A model generated the notes under the pieces. It searched no databases, was not told the origin of the DNA, and worked only from the letters and a program-made list of their open reading frames with translations. Made by a program: the position numbers and the translations under genes. DNA of 64,000 nucleotides from Saccharothrix deserti (GTDB lineage Bacteria > Actinomycetota > Actinomycetes > Mycobacteriales > Pseudonocardiaceae), in the NCBI RefSeq assembly GCF_009769385.1, contig NZ_ML775959.1:62001-126000 (forward strand), given 5' to 3'. This document shows positions 27,230 through 35,765 of the stretch, in pieces (position 1 is the stretch's first letter; each line of letters begins with the position of its first letter).

Positions 27230-29867
27230 GACGCCTCCAGTTGTCGATGTTGCGGCGCAGCGCCCGGCGGACGGGCCCCGCCGCCGTCTGCCACCCCGGA
27301 TCGCCGTAGACGGTCCAGCAGGCCCAGCGCGCCGGGTGGTCCTGATCGGGCAGCGGTTCCAGCTCGCCGTCGACGCGCACCCGGACCACGACGTCGCGGC
27401 GCACGACGTCGTCCTGGGCCCGTTTGAGCGCGACGTCGCGCGGCAGGTAGCGGGTGTAGTCCTCGAACCGGTCCAGCAGGGCCGCGGCGACCGCGTCGTC
27501 CGCCACCCACCTGGCCGCGACGACCGACGCCGCGCCCGCCTGCACCGCGGCCCGCACCAGCCCGACCGGCTCGTCACGCCCGACCCGGTCGGCCATACCG
27601 GACTCGCACGCGCCCAGCACGAGCGTGCCGCAGCCGCCGAGGTCCAGCTCTCGCAGGTCGTTCAACCACAGCAGACCACCCGGCCCGGCGGGGGCGAGTT
27701 GCAGCCACGACAGGTCCGAGTCGGCGCGGTCGTGCTCGCCGTGGCTGTCGATGCGCACCTGCTGGTGCCGACGGCGTTCCAGCACCCCGCGCAGCTCGGC
27801 CGCGGTGGCGCGGTCGCCGTCGAGCACGGTGCGGCCGGGCCGTTCACCGGCCGCCGTGATCCCGGCGTCCGGCGGGCTGACCAGCAGCATCCGGTCGCCG
27901 CGCCGGGACCGCGACCGGCGGTGCAGCGGGCGCCGCGCGGACAGGCACGGCAGGTCGGACAACGCGAACCGGTCGCCGATCCGCTGCTTGTCCTCAGCGG
28001 GCTGCTTCGCGTCACCGGGCTGCTTCTCGTCACGGGGCAGCACCAGGGCGGCGAACGGCACGTCGGACAGCACACCGCCCGCCACCACCGCGATCCGGTC
28101 GACGTGCGCCGGGAGGTCCGCCAACGGGGCCAGGCCCAGCAGTCCGGCGATCTCGGTGAGGCTCTGCTCGAACTGGCCGGTGGCGATGCCCAGGTCCAGC
28201 ACCTCCCCGCCCCACCAGGACTTCAGCCCCTTCACCGCGTCCACCACCTGTTCCCGCCGCACCGCCGTCGACCAGTGGCGCAGCGAGCCGCGACCGAGCA
28301 GGACGTGGTGCACGCGGTCCGGCGTGGCCCGCAGCATCCACACCACCTGGGACTTCGGCAGGTCACGGGTCACGTCGCCCACCCACCGCCAGGCGGCGTC
28401 CAGGTCGCTCACCGGCGGCAGGTCGCGGGCGAAACCACGGCCGCCGGGCAGGAGGCCGTCCAGGATCGTCGCGCCGCGCGCGTGCTCCATCGCGACCACG
28501 ATCCCGGCCACGCCCTGCCGGTTGTCGTCCGTCATCGCGTCGTCCGCCGCGCGGATGCGCTCGTCGTGCTCGTCGGCGGCCGACAGCAGCATCCGCACCC
28601 GCACGGCGTCGGTGTCCTGCCGTCGGGCCACCTCCTCCTCCAGCCGGTGCGCCTCGACCCAGCACACGTCCGCCCGCTCGTCGGCCTTGAGCTTGAACAA
28701 CACCCGGCCGAGCAGCCGCAGCGCGAACGCCCGCGTCTCGGTGAGCGCGGTCGACGTGGCCCGGTCGGCGGCGGCGGTGAGCTGGTTGACGGCTTCACGC
28801 AGGAACGAGTCGTCACCGGACTCGCGGTGCCTGGCCCATTCGAGTTCACCGGCGGTCAGGTGCCACGCGGCCGCCTCGCGGTCGTTCCGGGCGCGGTCGC
28901 GGACTTCGAGGAGCAGGTTCTCCGCCTCCTCCAGCCGTCCGGCGACGAGGATCCGGCGGGCGTACTCGATCCGCCGCTCGAACCGGGGCGACCTGGTCGG
29001 ATCGGCCACGCCCTCGGGCGACAACCCCTCCACTTCCCGCCGTGCCGCCACCGGGTCGAGTGACTGCTCGGCGGCGTCGAGCAGCACCGGCCGCAGCCGT
29101 TCGGCCAGGTCCGGTCGGCGGGTCAACCACACCAGGGTGGTGAGCTGCGCCAGGACCGGCAGCCGCAGCGCGGGGTCGACCTCGGTGCGTTCCAGGCATT
29201 CCAGCAACGTCCGGTAGGCCTCCTCGTACCGCAGCTCCTGCCGGAGCGCCGAGGCGCGCAACAGGTACTCGCCGGTGGTGCGCGGCGGCGGCCCGGAGAC
29301 CACGTCCGACACCGCCGGCTCCACGCCCTGCCGCACGGCGAGCATGAGCAGGTCGCCGTCGACGCCGGCCGCGCCCCTCTCGTGGTCCAGCCGCACGAAC
29401 AGGTCCCGAGCCTGGCCCAGTTTCCGTTCGGCGAGCAGGAGATCGCCCTGGTCGGCGGCGACCAGACCCTCCAGCCGCAGCAACCGTGCCCGGTCCTGGG
29501 GGTCGAGCACGGCCCCGCGGTCGAGCGCCACCCGGATCGCCTTCACGTCGTCACCGGACCGCGCGTGGTCACCGCCCGCGCTGCTGACCTCGGCCCGCAG
29601 CAACAGCAGCTCGACGTGATCGCGACCCAGCGAACCGAGGTACTCCTCGCACCGCTGCGACGCCCGCGTGACCGCGCCCAGGTTCAGCAGCGTGGCCACG
29701 TGGTCGATCGCGACCGACTCGCCGAGCCGGCCTCCGTCCGCCAACTCGAAGACGGTCTCGTAGGCGGCGTCGACCCGCCGCACGTCGGCCCGGTCGACCG
29801 CGCGCCGCGCCGCGGCGAGGGCACGGCCGATCGGGCTGTCCGGCTCCACCTCGAAGTCACTCGCCAT
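27213..29867 (-). CDS. TPR-CHAT caspase-like protease
   Basis: An 884-residue protein. The first 450 residues are helical repeats of TPR type. The CHAT (caspase HetF-associated) protease domain covers about 505-870, with His709 in RIDSHGEHD and Cys754 in LVLGACESGMA, the expected catalytic dyad. An inserted loop at 612-630 has a repetitive sequence (DEKQPGDAKQPAEDKQ), perhaps a cleavage or regulatory loop. The start ATG overlaps the lipoprotein stop by 11 bp and its own end overlaps the TIR start by 17 bp, so all three genes are translationally coupled. CHAT proteases execute cleavage in bacterial immunity systems (for example gasdermin, type III-E CRISPR); the target here is unknown. Confidence 0.88.
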   Translation of the reverse strand: MASDFEVEPDSPIGRALAAARRAVDRADVRRVDAAYETVFELADGGRLGESVAIDHVATLLNLGAVTRASQRCEEYLGSLGRDHVELLLLRAEVSSAGGDHARSGDDVKAIRVALDRGAVLDPQDRARLLRLEGLVAADQGDLLLAERKLGQARDLFVRLDHERGAAGVDGDLLMLAVRQGVEPAVSDVVSGPPPRTTGEYLLRASALRQELRYEEAYRTLLECLERTEVDPALRLPVLAQLTTLVWLTRRPDLAERLRPVLLDAAEQSLDPVAARREVEGLSPEGVADPTRSPRFERRIEYARRILVAGRLEEAENLLLEVRDRARNDREAAAWHLTAGELEWARHRESGDDSFLREAVNQLTAAADRATSTALTETRAFALRLLGRVLFKLKADERADVCWVEAHRLEEEVARRQDTDAVRVRMLLSAADEHDERIRAADDAMTDDNRQGVAGIVVAMEHARGATILDGLLPGGRGFARDLPPVSDLDAAWRWVGDVTRDLPKSQVVWMLRATPDRVHHVLLGRGSLRHWSTAVRREQVVDAVKGLKSWWGGEVLDLGIATGQFEQSLTEIAGLLGLAPLADLPAHVDRIAVVAGGVLSDVPFAALVLPRDEKQPGDAKQPAEDKQRIGDRFALSDLPCLSARRPLHRRSRSRRGDRMLLVSPPDAGITAAGERPGRTVLDGDRATAAELRGVLERRRHQQVRIDSHGEHDRADSDLSWLQLAPAGPGGLLWLNDLRELDLGGCGTLVLGACESGMADRVGRDEPVGLVRAAVQAGAASVVAARWVADDAVAAALLDRFEDYTRYLPRDVALKRAQDDVVRRDVVVRVRVDGELEPLPDQDHPARWACWTVYGDPGWQTAAGPVRRALRRNIDNWRRRAAHR

Positions 29868-32800
29868 CGCACCCGGCCGGTGCGTCGTCGGTGTCCGGGC
29901 AGATCAGCAGAACGGTCGCCCCGGAGCCCGTGGTGGAGCCGTTGGTGCCGGACGTGCCGTTGGCGCCGGTCGTGGCGGTCGGCGCGGGTGATCCGCTCAC
30001 GGTGGTGTTGTTGCCGCCGTTGACCGTGGTCACGCGGGACGGCCGCTCGACCCGCTGCCACTCGGCGCCCGCGTGCGACCGGACGTCCGGCCGCGTGATC
30101 ACGTCGAGCACCGTTTGGCCCACGACGACGGCCGGCCGGACCCGCACCTTCATGTCACGCGGGATGGCGGTCGCGACGATCCGGCCGTTCTCCATCGGCA
30201 GCGTGGCGCGGAAATCCTCGTGCACGTACGAGTCGGCGGTGGACTGGTCGACGGCCTCGCCGAGCGTCATGTCCCGGCGCGACTCGACCTTGAGCCGGCC
30301 CGCGTCGATCAGCACGGCCCGGTCGCCCTCGAACCGCACCAGGATCGTCCGCGGCCCGTTCCCGTGGAGGGCGCTGCGCACGCGGAACGCCCACGCGTCG
30401 TGGCCCGACACCAACCGGATCTCCGTCGCGCCGACCAGCGCCAAGCCGTCGTCGAGCAGCTGGATCGGCCGGTAGAGGCCGTCCTTCGCCGCCGCGGCCT
30501 CGTTCATGGCCTGCAGCGCGCGCGGGAACTCGGCGGCCAGCGCCTGGCCCTCCGGCGTGCTGAGGACCGGGTCGCGGCCCGGGTGGACCGCGTGGTCGCC
30601 GACGACGCGCACGGTCGACTCGCCGCCGTTGCCGCTCACCTTCACGGTCCGCGCGTCACCCGCCGGTGGGTCCGTGAACACCGCGATCGCGGCCTGGTCG
30701 GCGGTGGCGGGCGTGACGTCGACCCAGCTGTCGGCGGGCGGCTCGGTGCTCCGCTTGATCGTGCCGTACTGGAACCGCGGCTCACCGCCACCCGGACTCG
30801 GTGAGCCGAGCCGGAACGTCACACCACCCGGCGGCGGCTGGTCACCGCTGACCGACACCGACCACTCGCCGTCCACGCGGTACTCCACCCCGCCCGCCCC
30901 GTCCCGGAACGTCTGCAGCACACCGTCCTTGATCGGCGGCAGGGTGTCGGACGGCGAGGCGGTCAGGCGGCTCTGGAGCGATTCGAGCATGGTCCGAGCC
31001 CGGTCCAGCGCACCGCGCCGCCAGTGGACCGTGACCACACCCCCGTCCTTCACCGCGGTCAGCTCGCCGACCTCGTGGTCCTGGTAGTGGACCTGCTCCG
31101 AGACGCGGCCGTCCTTGGCGTCGATCCGGGTCTTCACCGTGCGGTTGCCGTCCAGCATCAGCTTCAGGCCACCGAGGGACACCACCTTGCGCGGACCGCC
31201 GACCGCCTCGACCGTGACGACGTCGCCCGACGTGTCGAACCGGTGCTCCAGGCTGTCGACGACCTTGCCGTCGGCGTCCAGCGCCTTCTGCTTGACCGAA
31301 CCCCTGCCGGTCGCGGGGTCGAAGCTGGAATCACCGCCCGCGCCCGCCCGGTTGACCGGTCCCGGCAGGTCGGCGCGGTTCGCCTCGGCGCCCTTGCGGG
31401 CGATGACGTCGCCGAGCGACACGCCGCCGTAGATCGTCCGGTAGCCGCAGCTGTCGAACGTCCTGGACGGCGCCGGGACGACCGCCTCCTCGGTGGCCGA
31501 CGGCGGCGTGACGAACCGGATCGGCGAGCGCTCGCGCAGCTCCGCGTTCGCCGCGTACCACCCGGCGAAGCTGATGTCGGACCGGATCTCCGAGTCCTCC
31601 AGCTGCGGCAGCCGGGCGGAGGTCTTGGCGACCAGCCACTCCAGCGCGCCGCTCCACCGCATGATCTGGTCGAGGCGCTGGTACTGGGGCTCGTAGTCGG
31701 CCACCGCCTGGTAGTTCTGGTCCCACCACTTCAGACCCCGGCCGAACGCGTAGCTGGGCTCGACCTCGCCGCCGTCGTCGCCGTCGGACCGGGAGAACAG
31801 CCGGGTGGACTGCGCGCCGATGCTGATCGACTTGTCGTCGAACGCGAACGCCGAGTCGTTCTGACCCAGCCACAGCCGGCCGCTCTCGCTGGTCGTGCCG
31901 GTGTCGCAGTGGCTCCACGGCGTCCACGCGTCCGGGTCGGGGATGAACCCCTCCACGGCCTTCGCGGGCACGCCGGAGCCGACGCCGTTCGCCCAGTCCT
32001 TGGCCATGTAGTCGGTGTAGAAGAGGGTGACGCCGATGCTGGTGCCCGCCAGGCCGCCGTCGTACCGGGCCTGGCTGTAGGTGGACTGGCCGGACATCGC
32101 GCCGAGCAGGCCCCACAGCTGGACCCGGTCGTCGGTCAGGCCGAACTGCGCCAGCTCCGCCGCCGGCACGCCGTTGTCGTACAGGGCCAGTTCGACGTAC
32201 CCGGCGAGGTCGTCGGACGAGGTGAACGGCGAGCCGGCCCAGTTGTCGGTCAGCACCCGGTCGATGATCTCGCCGCTGATGTTCGGCAGCACGGCCCGCA
32301 GGTCCTGCGGGGTCTCCGACGGTCCGGGGTCGAGCGAGAAGCCGGGCGTCGGTGAACCGCGCTGGTAGCCGCGCTGGAGCGTCGACACCTCCTCCAACGT
32401 CAGCCCGGCGCCGTCCTGGTCCGGCCAGTTCCAGCCGGCCGCCCAGATCCCGCCGTCGCGGGTCTCCAGCGTGGACAGCATCTCGGTCTTGGCCAGGAAG
32501 TCCGTCAACGCGGCCTTGTCGTCCACGCGCATCGACACGTAGCCGTTCGCGGCCCGGACGTCGGCGGCGGACGCCGGTTCCTCGGCGGCGATGTCGATCG
32601 TGCCGGTCTCGGCGCGCACCGTGTACGGGTGGACGCGGACCCGCTGCGGGTCGCCGCCCGAGTCGGTGCGGTGCTGGTCGAGCAGCTGCCCGATGGTGCG
32701 GGCGCGGTGCGGGTCGTCGGTGGGGACGAGCAGGTGCAGCGTCTCCCCGTCGAACAGCGACCGCCCCGGCCCGGTGCTCTGCCGGGAGAGGTCGCTGAAC

Positions 32801-33084
32801 CCGCCGTCGCGCATCGGCAGCGTGTCGTAGGCGGTGTCCCGCAGCTTCGCGCTGTCCAGCTCCAGGTTCGCGGCGAGCGCGATGCGCGCCCAGTCGCGCA
32901 ACTGCGCTTTGGTCTCGACCGTGTCCAGCCCGCCGAGCCGGCCCGCGGCGCCCGCGTAGGACACCACGAAATCGGCGCTCTCGGGTGGGGGAGCGGGATG
33001 GCGTTCCTCCGGGCTCCCGGTGCAGCTCGCGAGCAGTACCGCCGTGATTAGCAGCGTGAATGTCGAGTGGAGCCGATTGCGCAT
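29857..33084 (-). CDS. Giant lipoprotein of unknown function (1075 aa)
   Basis: The N-terminus is a lipoprotein signal (LLITAVLLASC, lipobox LASC). I recognise no domain in the rest. A segment near residues 270-420 is Trp-rich and aromatic, and several beta-strand-rich stretches follow (RIDAKDGRVSEQVHYQDHEV; WHVDV-like folds are absent). A low-complexity Gly/Thr/Asn linker precedes a C-terminal hydrophobic strand with two Cys (VLLICPDTDDAPAGCDGE). AAGGACCGCC precedes the ATG at 33084. As first gene of the CHAT-TIR operon it may be the outside sensor, which would need a membrane-spanning partner to reach the cytosolic protease; that is inference. Confidence 0.7.
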   Translation of the reverse strand: MRNRLHSTFTLLITAVLLASCTGSPEERHPAPPPESADFVVSYAGAAGRLGGLDTVETKAQLRDWARIALAANLELDSAKLRDTAYDTLPMRDGGFSDLSRQSTGPGRSLFDGETLHLLVPTDDPHRARTIGQLLDQHRTDSGGDPQRVRVHPYTVRAETGTIDIAAEEPASAADVRAANGYVSMRVDDKAALTDFLAKTEMLSTLETRDGGIWAAGWNWPDQDGAGLTLEEVSTLQRGYQRGSPTPGFSLDPGPSETPQDLRAVLPNISGEIIDRVLTDNWAGSPFTSSDDLAGYVELALYDNGVPAAELAQFGLTDDRVQLWGLLGAMSGQSTYSQARYDGGLAGTSIGVTLFYTDYMAKDWANGVGSGVPAKAVEGFIPDPDAWTPWSHCDTGTTSESGRLWLGQNDSAFAFDDKSISIGAQSTRLFSRSDGDDGGEVEPSYAFGRGLKWWDQNYQAVADYEPQYQRLDQIMRWSGALEWLVAKTSARLPQLEDSEIRSDISFAGWYAANAELRERSPIRFVTPPSATEEAVVPAPSRTFDSCGYRTIYGGVSLGDVIARKGAEANRADLPGPVNRAGAGGDSSFDPATGRGSVKQKALDADGKVVDSLEHRFDTSGDVVTVEAVGGPRKVVSLGGLKLMLDGNRTVKTRIDAKDGRVSEQVHYQDHEVGELTAVKDGGVVTVHWRRGALDRARTMLESLQSRLTASPSDTLPPIKDGVLQTFRDGAGGVEYRVDGEWSVSVSGDQPPPGGVTFRLGSPSPGGGEPRFQYGTIKRSTEPPADSWVDVTPATADQAAIAVFTDPPAGDARTVKVSGNGGESTVRVVGDHAVHPGRDPVLSTPEGQALAAEFPRALQAMNEAAAAKDGLYRPIQLLDDGLALVGATEIRLVSGHDAWAFRVRSALHGNGPRTILVRFEGDRAVLIDAGRLKVESRRDMTLGEAVDQSTADSYVHEDFRATLPMENGRIVATAIPRDMKVRVRPAVVVGQTVLDVITRPDVRSHAGAEWQRVERPSRVTTVNGGNNTTVSGSPAPTATTGANGTSGTNGSTTGSGATVLLICPDTDDAPAGCDGE

Positions 33085-33336
33085 GGCGGTCCTTCGGCCT
33101 ACGGCTGAATAGGGCGACTGGAATAGTGGCTCACAGCATAGCCCCGGCCGGAAGGACCACTGGGACGGCCGAATTCGTGTCAGGTTTGTGTCCGGAAGTT
33201 GTCCACCCGGCGCACTTCCGGTCAGTTGCGGCGCGATTCGTCGCGCGATAGTCACACGATAATTGCGGTCTCCATCCCCCGCGTGGGGGAGTGGAGCGGG
33301 AACGCGACCGGCGGCGAGAAGGTGGACGGCAAAAAT

Positions 33337-33370
33337 CCGGTGGCCCGGAGCGGGTGCTCCGGGCCACCGG
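33337..33370 (-). terminator. Intrinsic terminator of the GH5 cellulase gene
   Basis: A perfect 15-bp stem (CCGGTGGCCCGGAGC with GCTCCGGGCCACCGG) has loop GGGT on plus and, read on the minus strand, is followed by GGATTTTTG. The rest of the 320-bp gap (33085-33402) presumably carries the promoter for the lipoprotein operon; I see no clear boxes. Confidence 0.85.
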
Positions 33371-33402
33371 CCTTCGTGCGCGGTCGGTCGGTGCGCGGTC
33401 GG

Positions 33403-35493
33403 TCAGGAGGTGGTGCCGGTGACCGACGTGCCGGACTTGGTGACGTAGTAGGTCACCGTGGCGCCGCTCCAGTAGTGGAACGTGAGCGTCACCCGCGAAC
33501 CGTCCGTGACCTCGGCGAAGAAGTCGGAGGTCAGCTTGGTGGTGCCGGCGGTGTAGTCGGGCGCGAACGCCCGGTCGAACTCCTTGTAGGAGGTCCAGTT
33601 GTGCGGGCCGGCGTTGCTGCCGTCCGCGTACTTGGCCTCCATGGTGGCCAGCTGGTCACCGCGGAAGTTGGTCGGGATGGCGAACGCACTCGTCGTCCCG
33701 GTCGCGTTCTGCAGCACCGGCGTGTCGTAGGTGACCAGGTTGATCCGCCACGGGACACCCTGCGAGAACCGGGCGGACAGGGTCGCGTTCGTGCCGTACG
33801 GCCGCGATCCGCTCAACCGGGTGATCGCCGAGGCGGTGATGGTGAGCTGGTCGCCCGAGACGGTGTAGTCCGTGCCGCGCACCAGGTCGGTGTTGCCCTG
33901 GCGCAGCCCCACGAACGACGTGCCGTTGAGGTTCAGCGTGAGCGACTTGGCGCTGACCGCCGACGCCTTGGCGCTGAACACCTGGTCCGCCGACGCCGTG
34001 CCGGAACGCGTGGTCCAGCTCGACTTGATCTGGCCGAACAACTCCGGGTCGCTCCACTGGAACGACGTGCGGCCGAAGTGCTGGCCGTTGTCCCACAACA
34101 TGGTGGTGAGCTTCTTGGTGCGGGCGTAGTAGCCGAGGAATTCGAAGAACTTCAGCTTCTCGCCCTGCTGGATGGTGCCGGTGTGCCGGTCGAAGCCCAG
34201 CAGGCCGTACTCGCCGATGATGACCGGGATACCGCGCGCGACGAACGTGTTGTAAACGCGGTCGAACGAGTCGGTCAGGTCCTTCTGCGTGGTGGCGTCG
34301 AACCGCGTGCCGCCCGCGATGTTCACGCTGAACGGCCAGTAGCCGTAGAAGTGCACGGTCGCGATGAGGTTCGGGTCGTTGAGCGAGTTGAACGTGGTGG
34401 CCAACTCGTCGAGCCGGGCCTGCTCGGACGACGTGTGCAGGGTCGGCAGGACGAGGAGGCGGGTGGCGTTGTTGCCGCCCGACCGGCGCACGATGCCGTG
34501 GAACGACGTGTTCAGCTCGTTCAGCAGTTGCGCGTTCTGGGCGTCACCGGAGCTGCCGGTGAACTGCGGCTCGTTGACGCTCTCCAGTACCAGCTTGCTG
34601 GAGGAGTCCCGGAACGCGGTGGCCAACTGGGTCCAGGCCGCGTTGTAGCGGGCGAGCACGTTGGTGCGGTCGGTCGGCATGGTGTTGATCCACTGCCACG
34701 AGTCGTGGTGGATGTTGATCATCACGTAGAAGCCGTCCGCCAACGCCCAGTCGACCACTTCCTTGACGCGGTTCAGGTAGGCCGACTCGATGGTGTAGTT
34801 CGGCGCCGCGCCCTGGTGCGCACTCCAGGTGACCGGGATGCGGATGCTGTTGAAGCCCTGCGCGCGGACGTTGTCGAGCAGCGCCTCGGTGATGCGCGGG
34901 TTGCCCCAGGCCGTCTCGTCGCTGCCCACCGCGTCGAGCGAGTTGCCGAGGTTCCAGCCGGGCTGCATCGCCGCGACCTGCGCCATCGCGTCACCCGCCG
35001 GCGGGTTGCCGGGCGTGGTGGTTGTGGTCGTCGTCGTGGTGGTGGTCGTGGGCGCCGTGCTGCCGGTGCAGGTGACACCGTTGAGCGCGAACGAGGTCGG
35101 AGCCGTGTTCGAGCCCGTCCACGACCCGTTGAAGCCGAACGACACCGTGCCGTTGGTGGCGATGTTGGCGTTCCAGCCGACGTTGGTCGCGGTGACCTGG
35201 CTGCCCGACTGGGTGACCGAGGCGTTCCACGCCTGGCTGACCGTCTGGCCCGACGGGAAGGCCCACGTCAGCCGCCAGCCGTTGACCGGGTCGCCCAGGT
35301 TGGTGATGTTGACGTTCCCGCTGAAGCCGCCCTGCCACTGACTGGGCACCGAGTACGCCACGCGGCAACCCGCGGCCGCCTGGGCGTCGGTCACCGCGAC
35401 GACGCCCACGCTCGCGAGCAACGAGGCCATTCCGGTCGCCAGCAGGCCGACCCGCCAACGAATTTTTCTCAGCTTGCCGCGCATATCGGACAT
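33403..35493 (-). CDS. Secreted GH5 endoglucanase with CBM2 and C-terminal CBM46-type modules
   Basis: A 696-residue enzyme. The order is: signal peptide (to about residue 39), CBM2 cellulose-binding module (CRVAYSVPSQWQGGF to LNGVTCTG), a poly-Thr linker, GH5 catalytic domain (about 175-500), an Ig-like X2 module and a C-terminal CBM46-like module. The acid/base Glu is in VLESVNEPQF and the nucleophile Glu in IPVIIGEYGLLG. The domain order suggests subfamily GH5_4, which cuts cellulose, xyloglucan or mixed-linkage glucan internally. The ATG at 35493 follows GAGGAGCGTC. It works with the GH3 enzyme encoded just upstream on the same strand. Confidence 0.93.
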   Translation of the reverse strand: MSDMRGKLRKIRWRVGLLATGMASLLASVGVVAVTDAQAAAGCRVAYSVPSQWQGGFSGNVNITNLGDPVNGWRLTWAFPSGQTVSQAWNASVTQSGSQVTATNVGWNANIATNGTVSFGFNGSWTGSNTAPTSFALNGVTCTGSTAPTTTTTTTTTTTTPGNPPAGDAMAQVAAMQPGWNLGNSLDAVGSDETAWGNPRITEALLDNVRAQGFNSIRIPVTWSAHQGAAPNYTIESAYLNRVKEVVDWALADGFYVMINIHHDSWQWINTMPTDRTNVLARYNAAWTQLATAFRDSSSKLVLESVNEPQFTGSSGDAQNAQLLNELNTSFHGIVRRSGGNNATRLLVLPTLHTSSEQARLDELATTFNSLNDPNLIATVHFYGYWPFSVNIAGGTRFDATTQKDLTDSFDRVYNTFVARGIPVIIGEYGLLGFDRHTGTIQQGEKLKFFEFLGYYARTKKLTTMLWDNGQHFGRTSFQWSDPELFGQIKSSWTTRSGTASADQVFSAKASAVSAKSLTLNLNGTSFVGLRQGNTDLVRGTDYTVSGDQLTITASAITRLSGSRPYGTNATLSARFSQGVPWRINLVTYDTPVLQNATGTTSAFAIPTNFRGDQLATMEAKYADGSNAGPHNWTSYKEFDRAFAPDYTAGTTKLTSDFFAEVTDGSRVTLTFHYWSGATVTYYVTKSGTSVTGTTS

Positions 35494-35646
35494 GACGCTC
35501 CTCGTAATCGCATGCGGCAGCGGGAGGGGTGGGGAACCGAACGCGCGCCGACGCTGTTTCGTCATGATGTTGGCGGTAACGGATGGGTGACGCAAGGGTT
35601 TCGACTGGAATTCGACTGCTGAGACGGTGGGCGAATGCGGACTTCG

Positions 35647-35679
35647 CGGTATGCCGTCGATGTGTTCGACGGCATACCG
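35647..35679 (-). terminator. Perfect 14-bp hairpin after the GH3 gene
   Basis: CGGTATGCCGTCGA, loop TGTGT, TCGACGGCATACCG lies between the GH3 stop and the GH5 start, both on the minus strand. There is no T-run. The surrounding 270 bp contain several TTCGA words and must also hold the GH5 promoter. Confidence 0.55.
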
Positions 35680-35765
35680 GCGCGCGGTTCGACAAATCAA
35701 TCGAACGCATTCGACGATCCGGCCGTCGAACCGGATTGACCGGCGGTGCGAACCGCGAACCGCGA

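Noticed and set aside
29857-33084. Lipoprotein as part of a phage or contractile injection system
   Set aside because: No tail, baseplate or sheath motifs in it or its neighbours.
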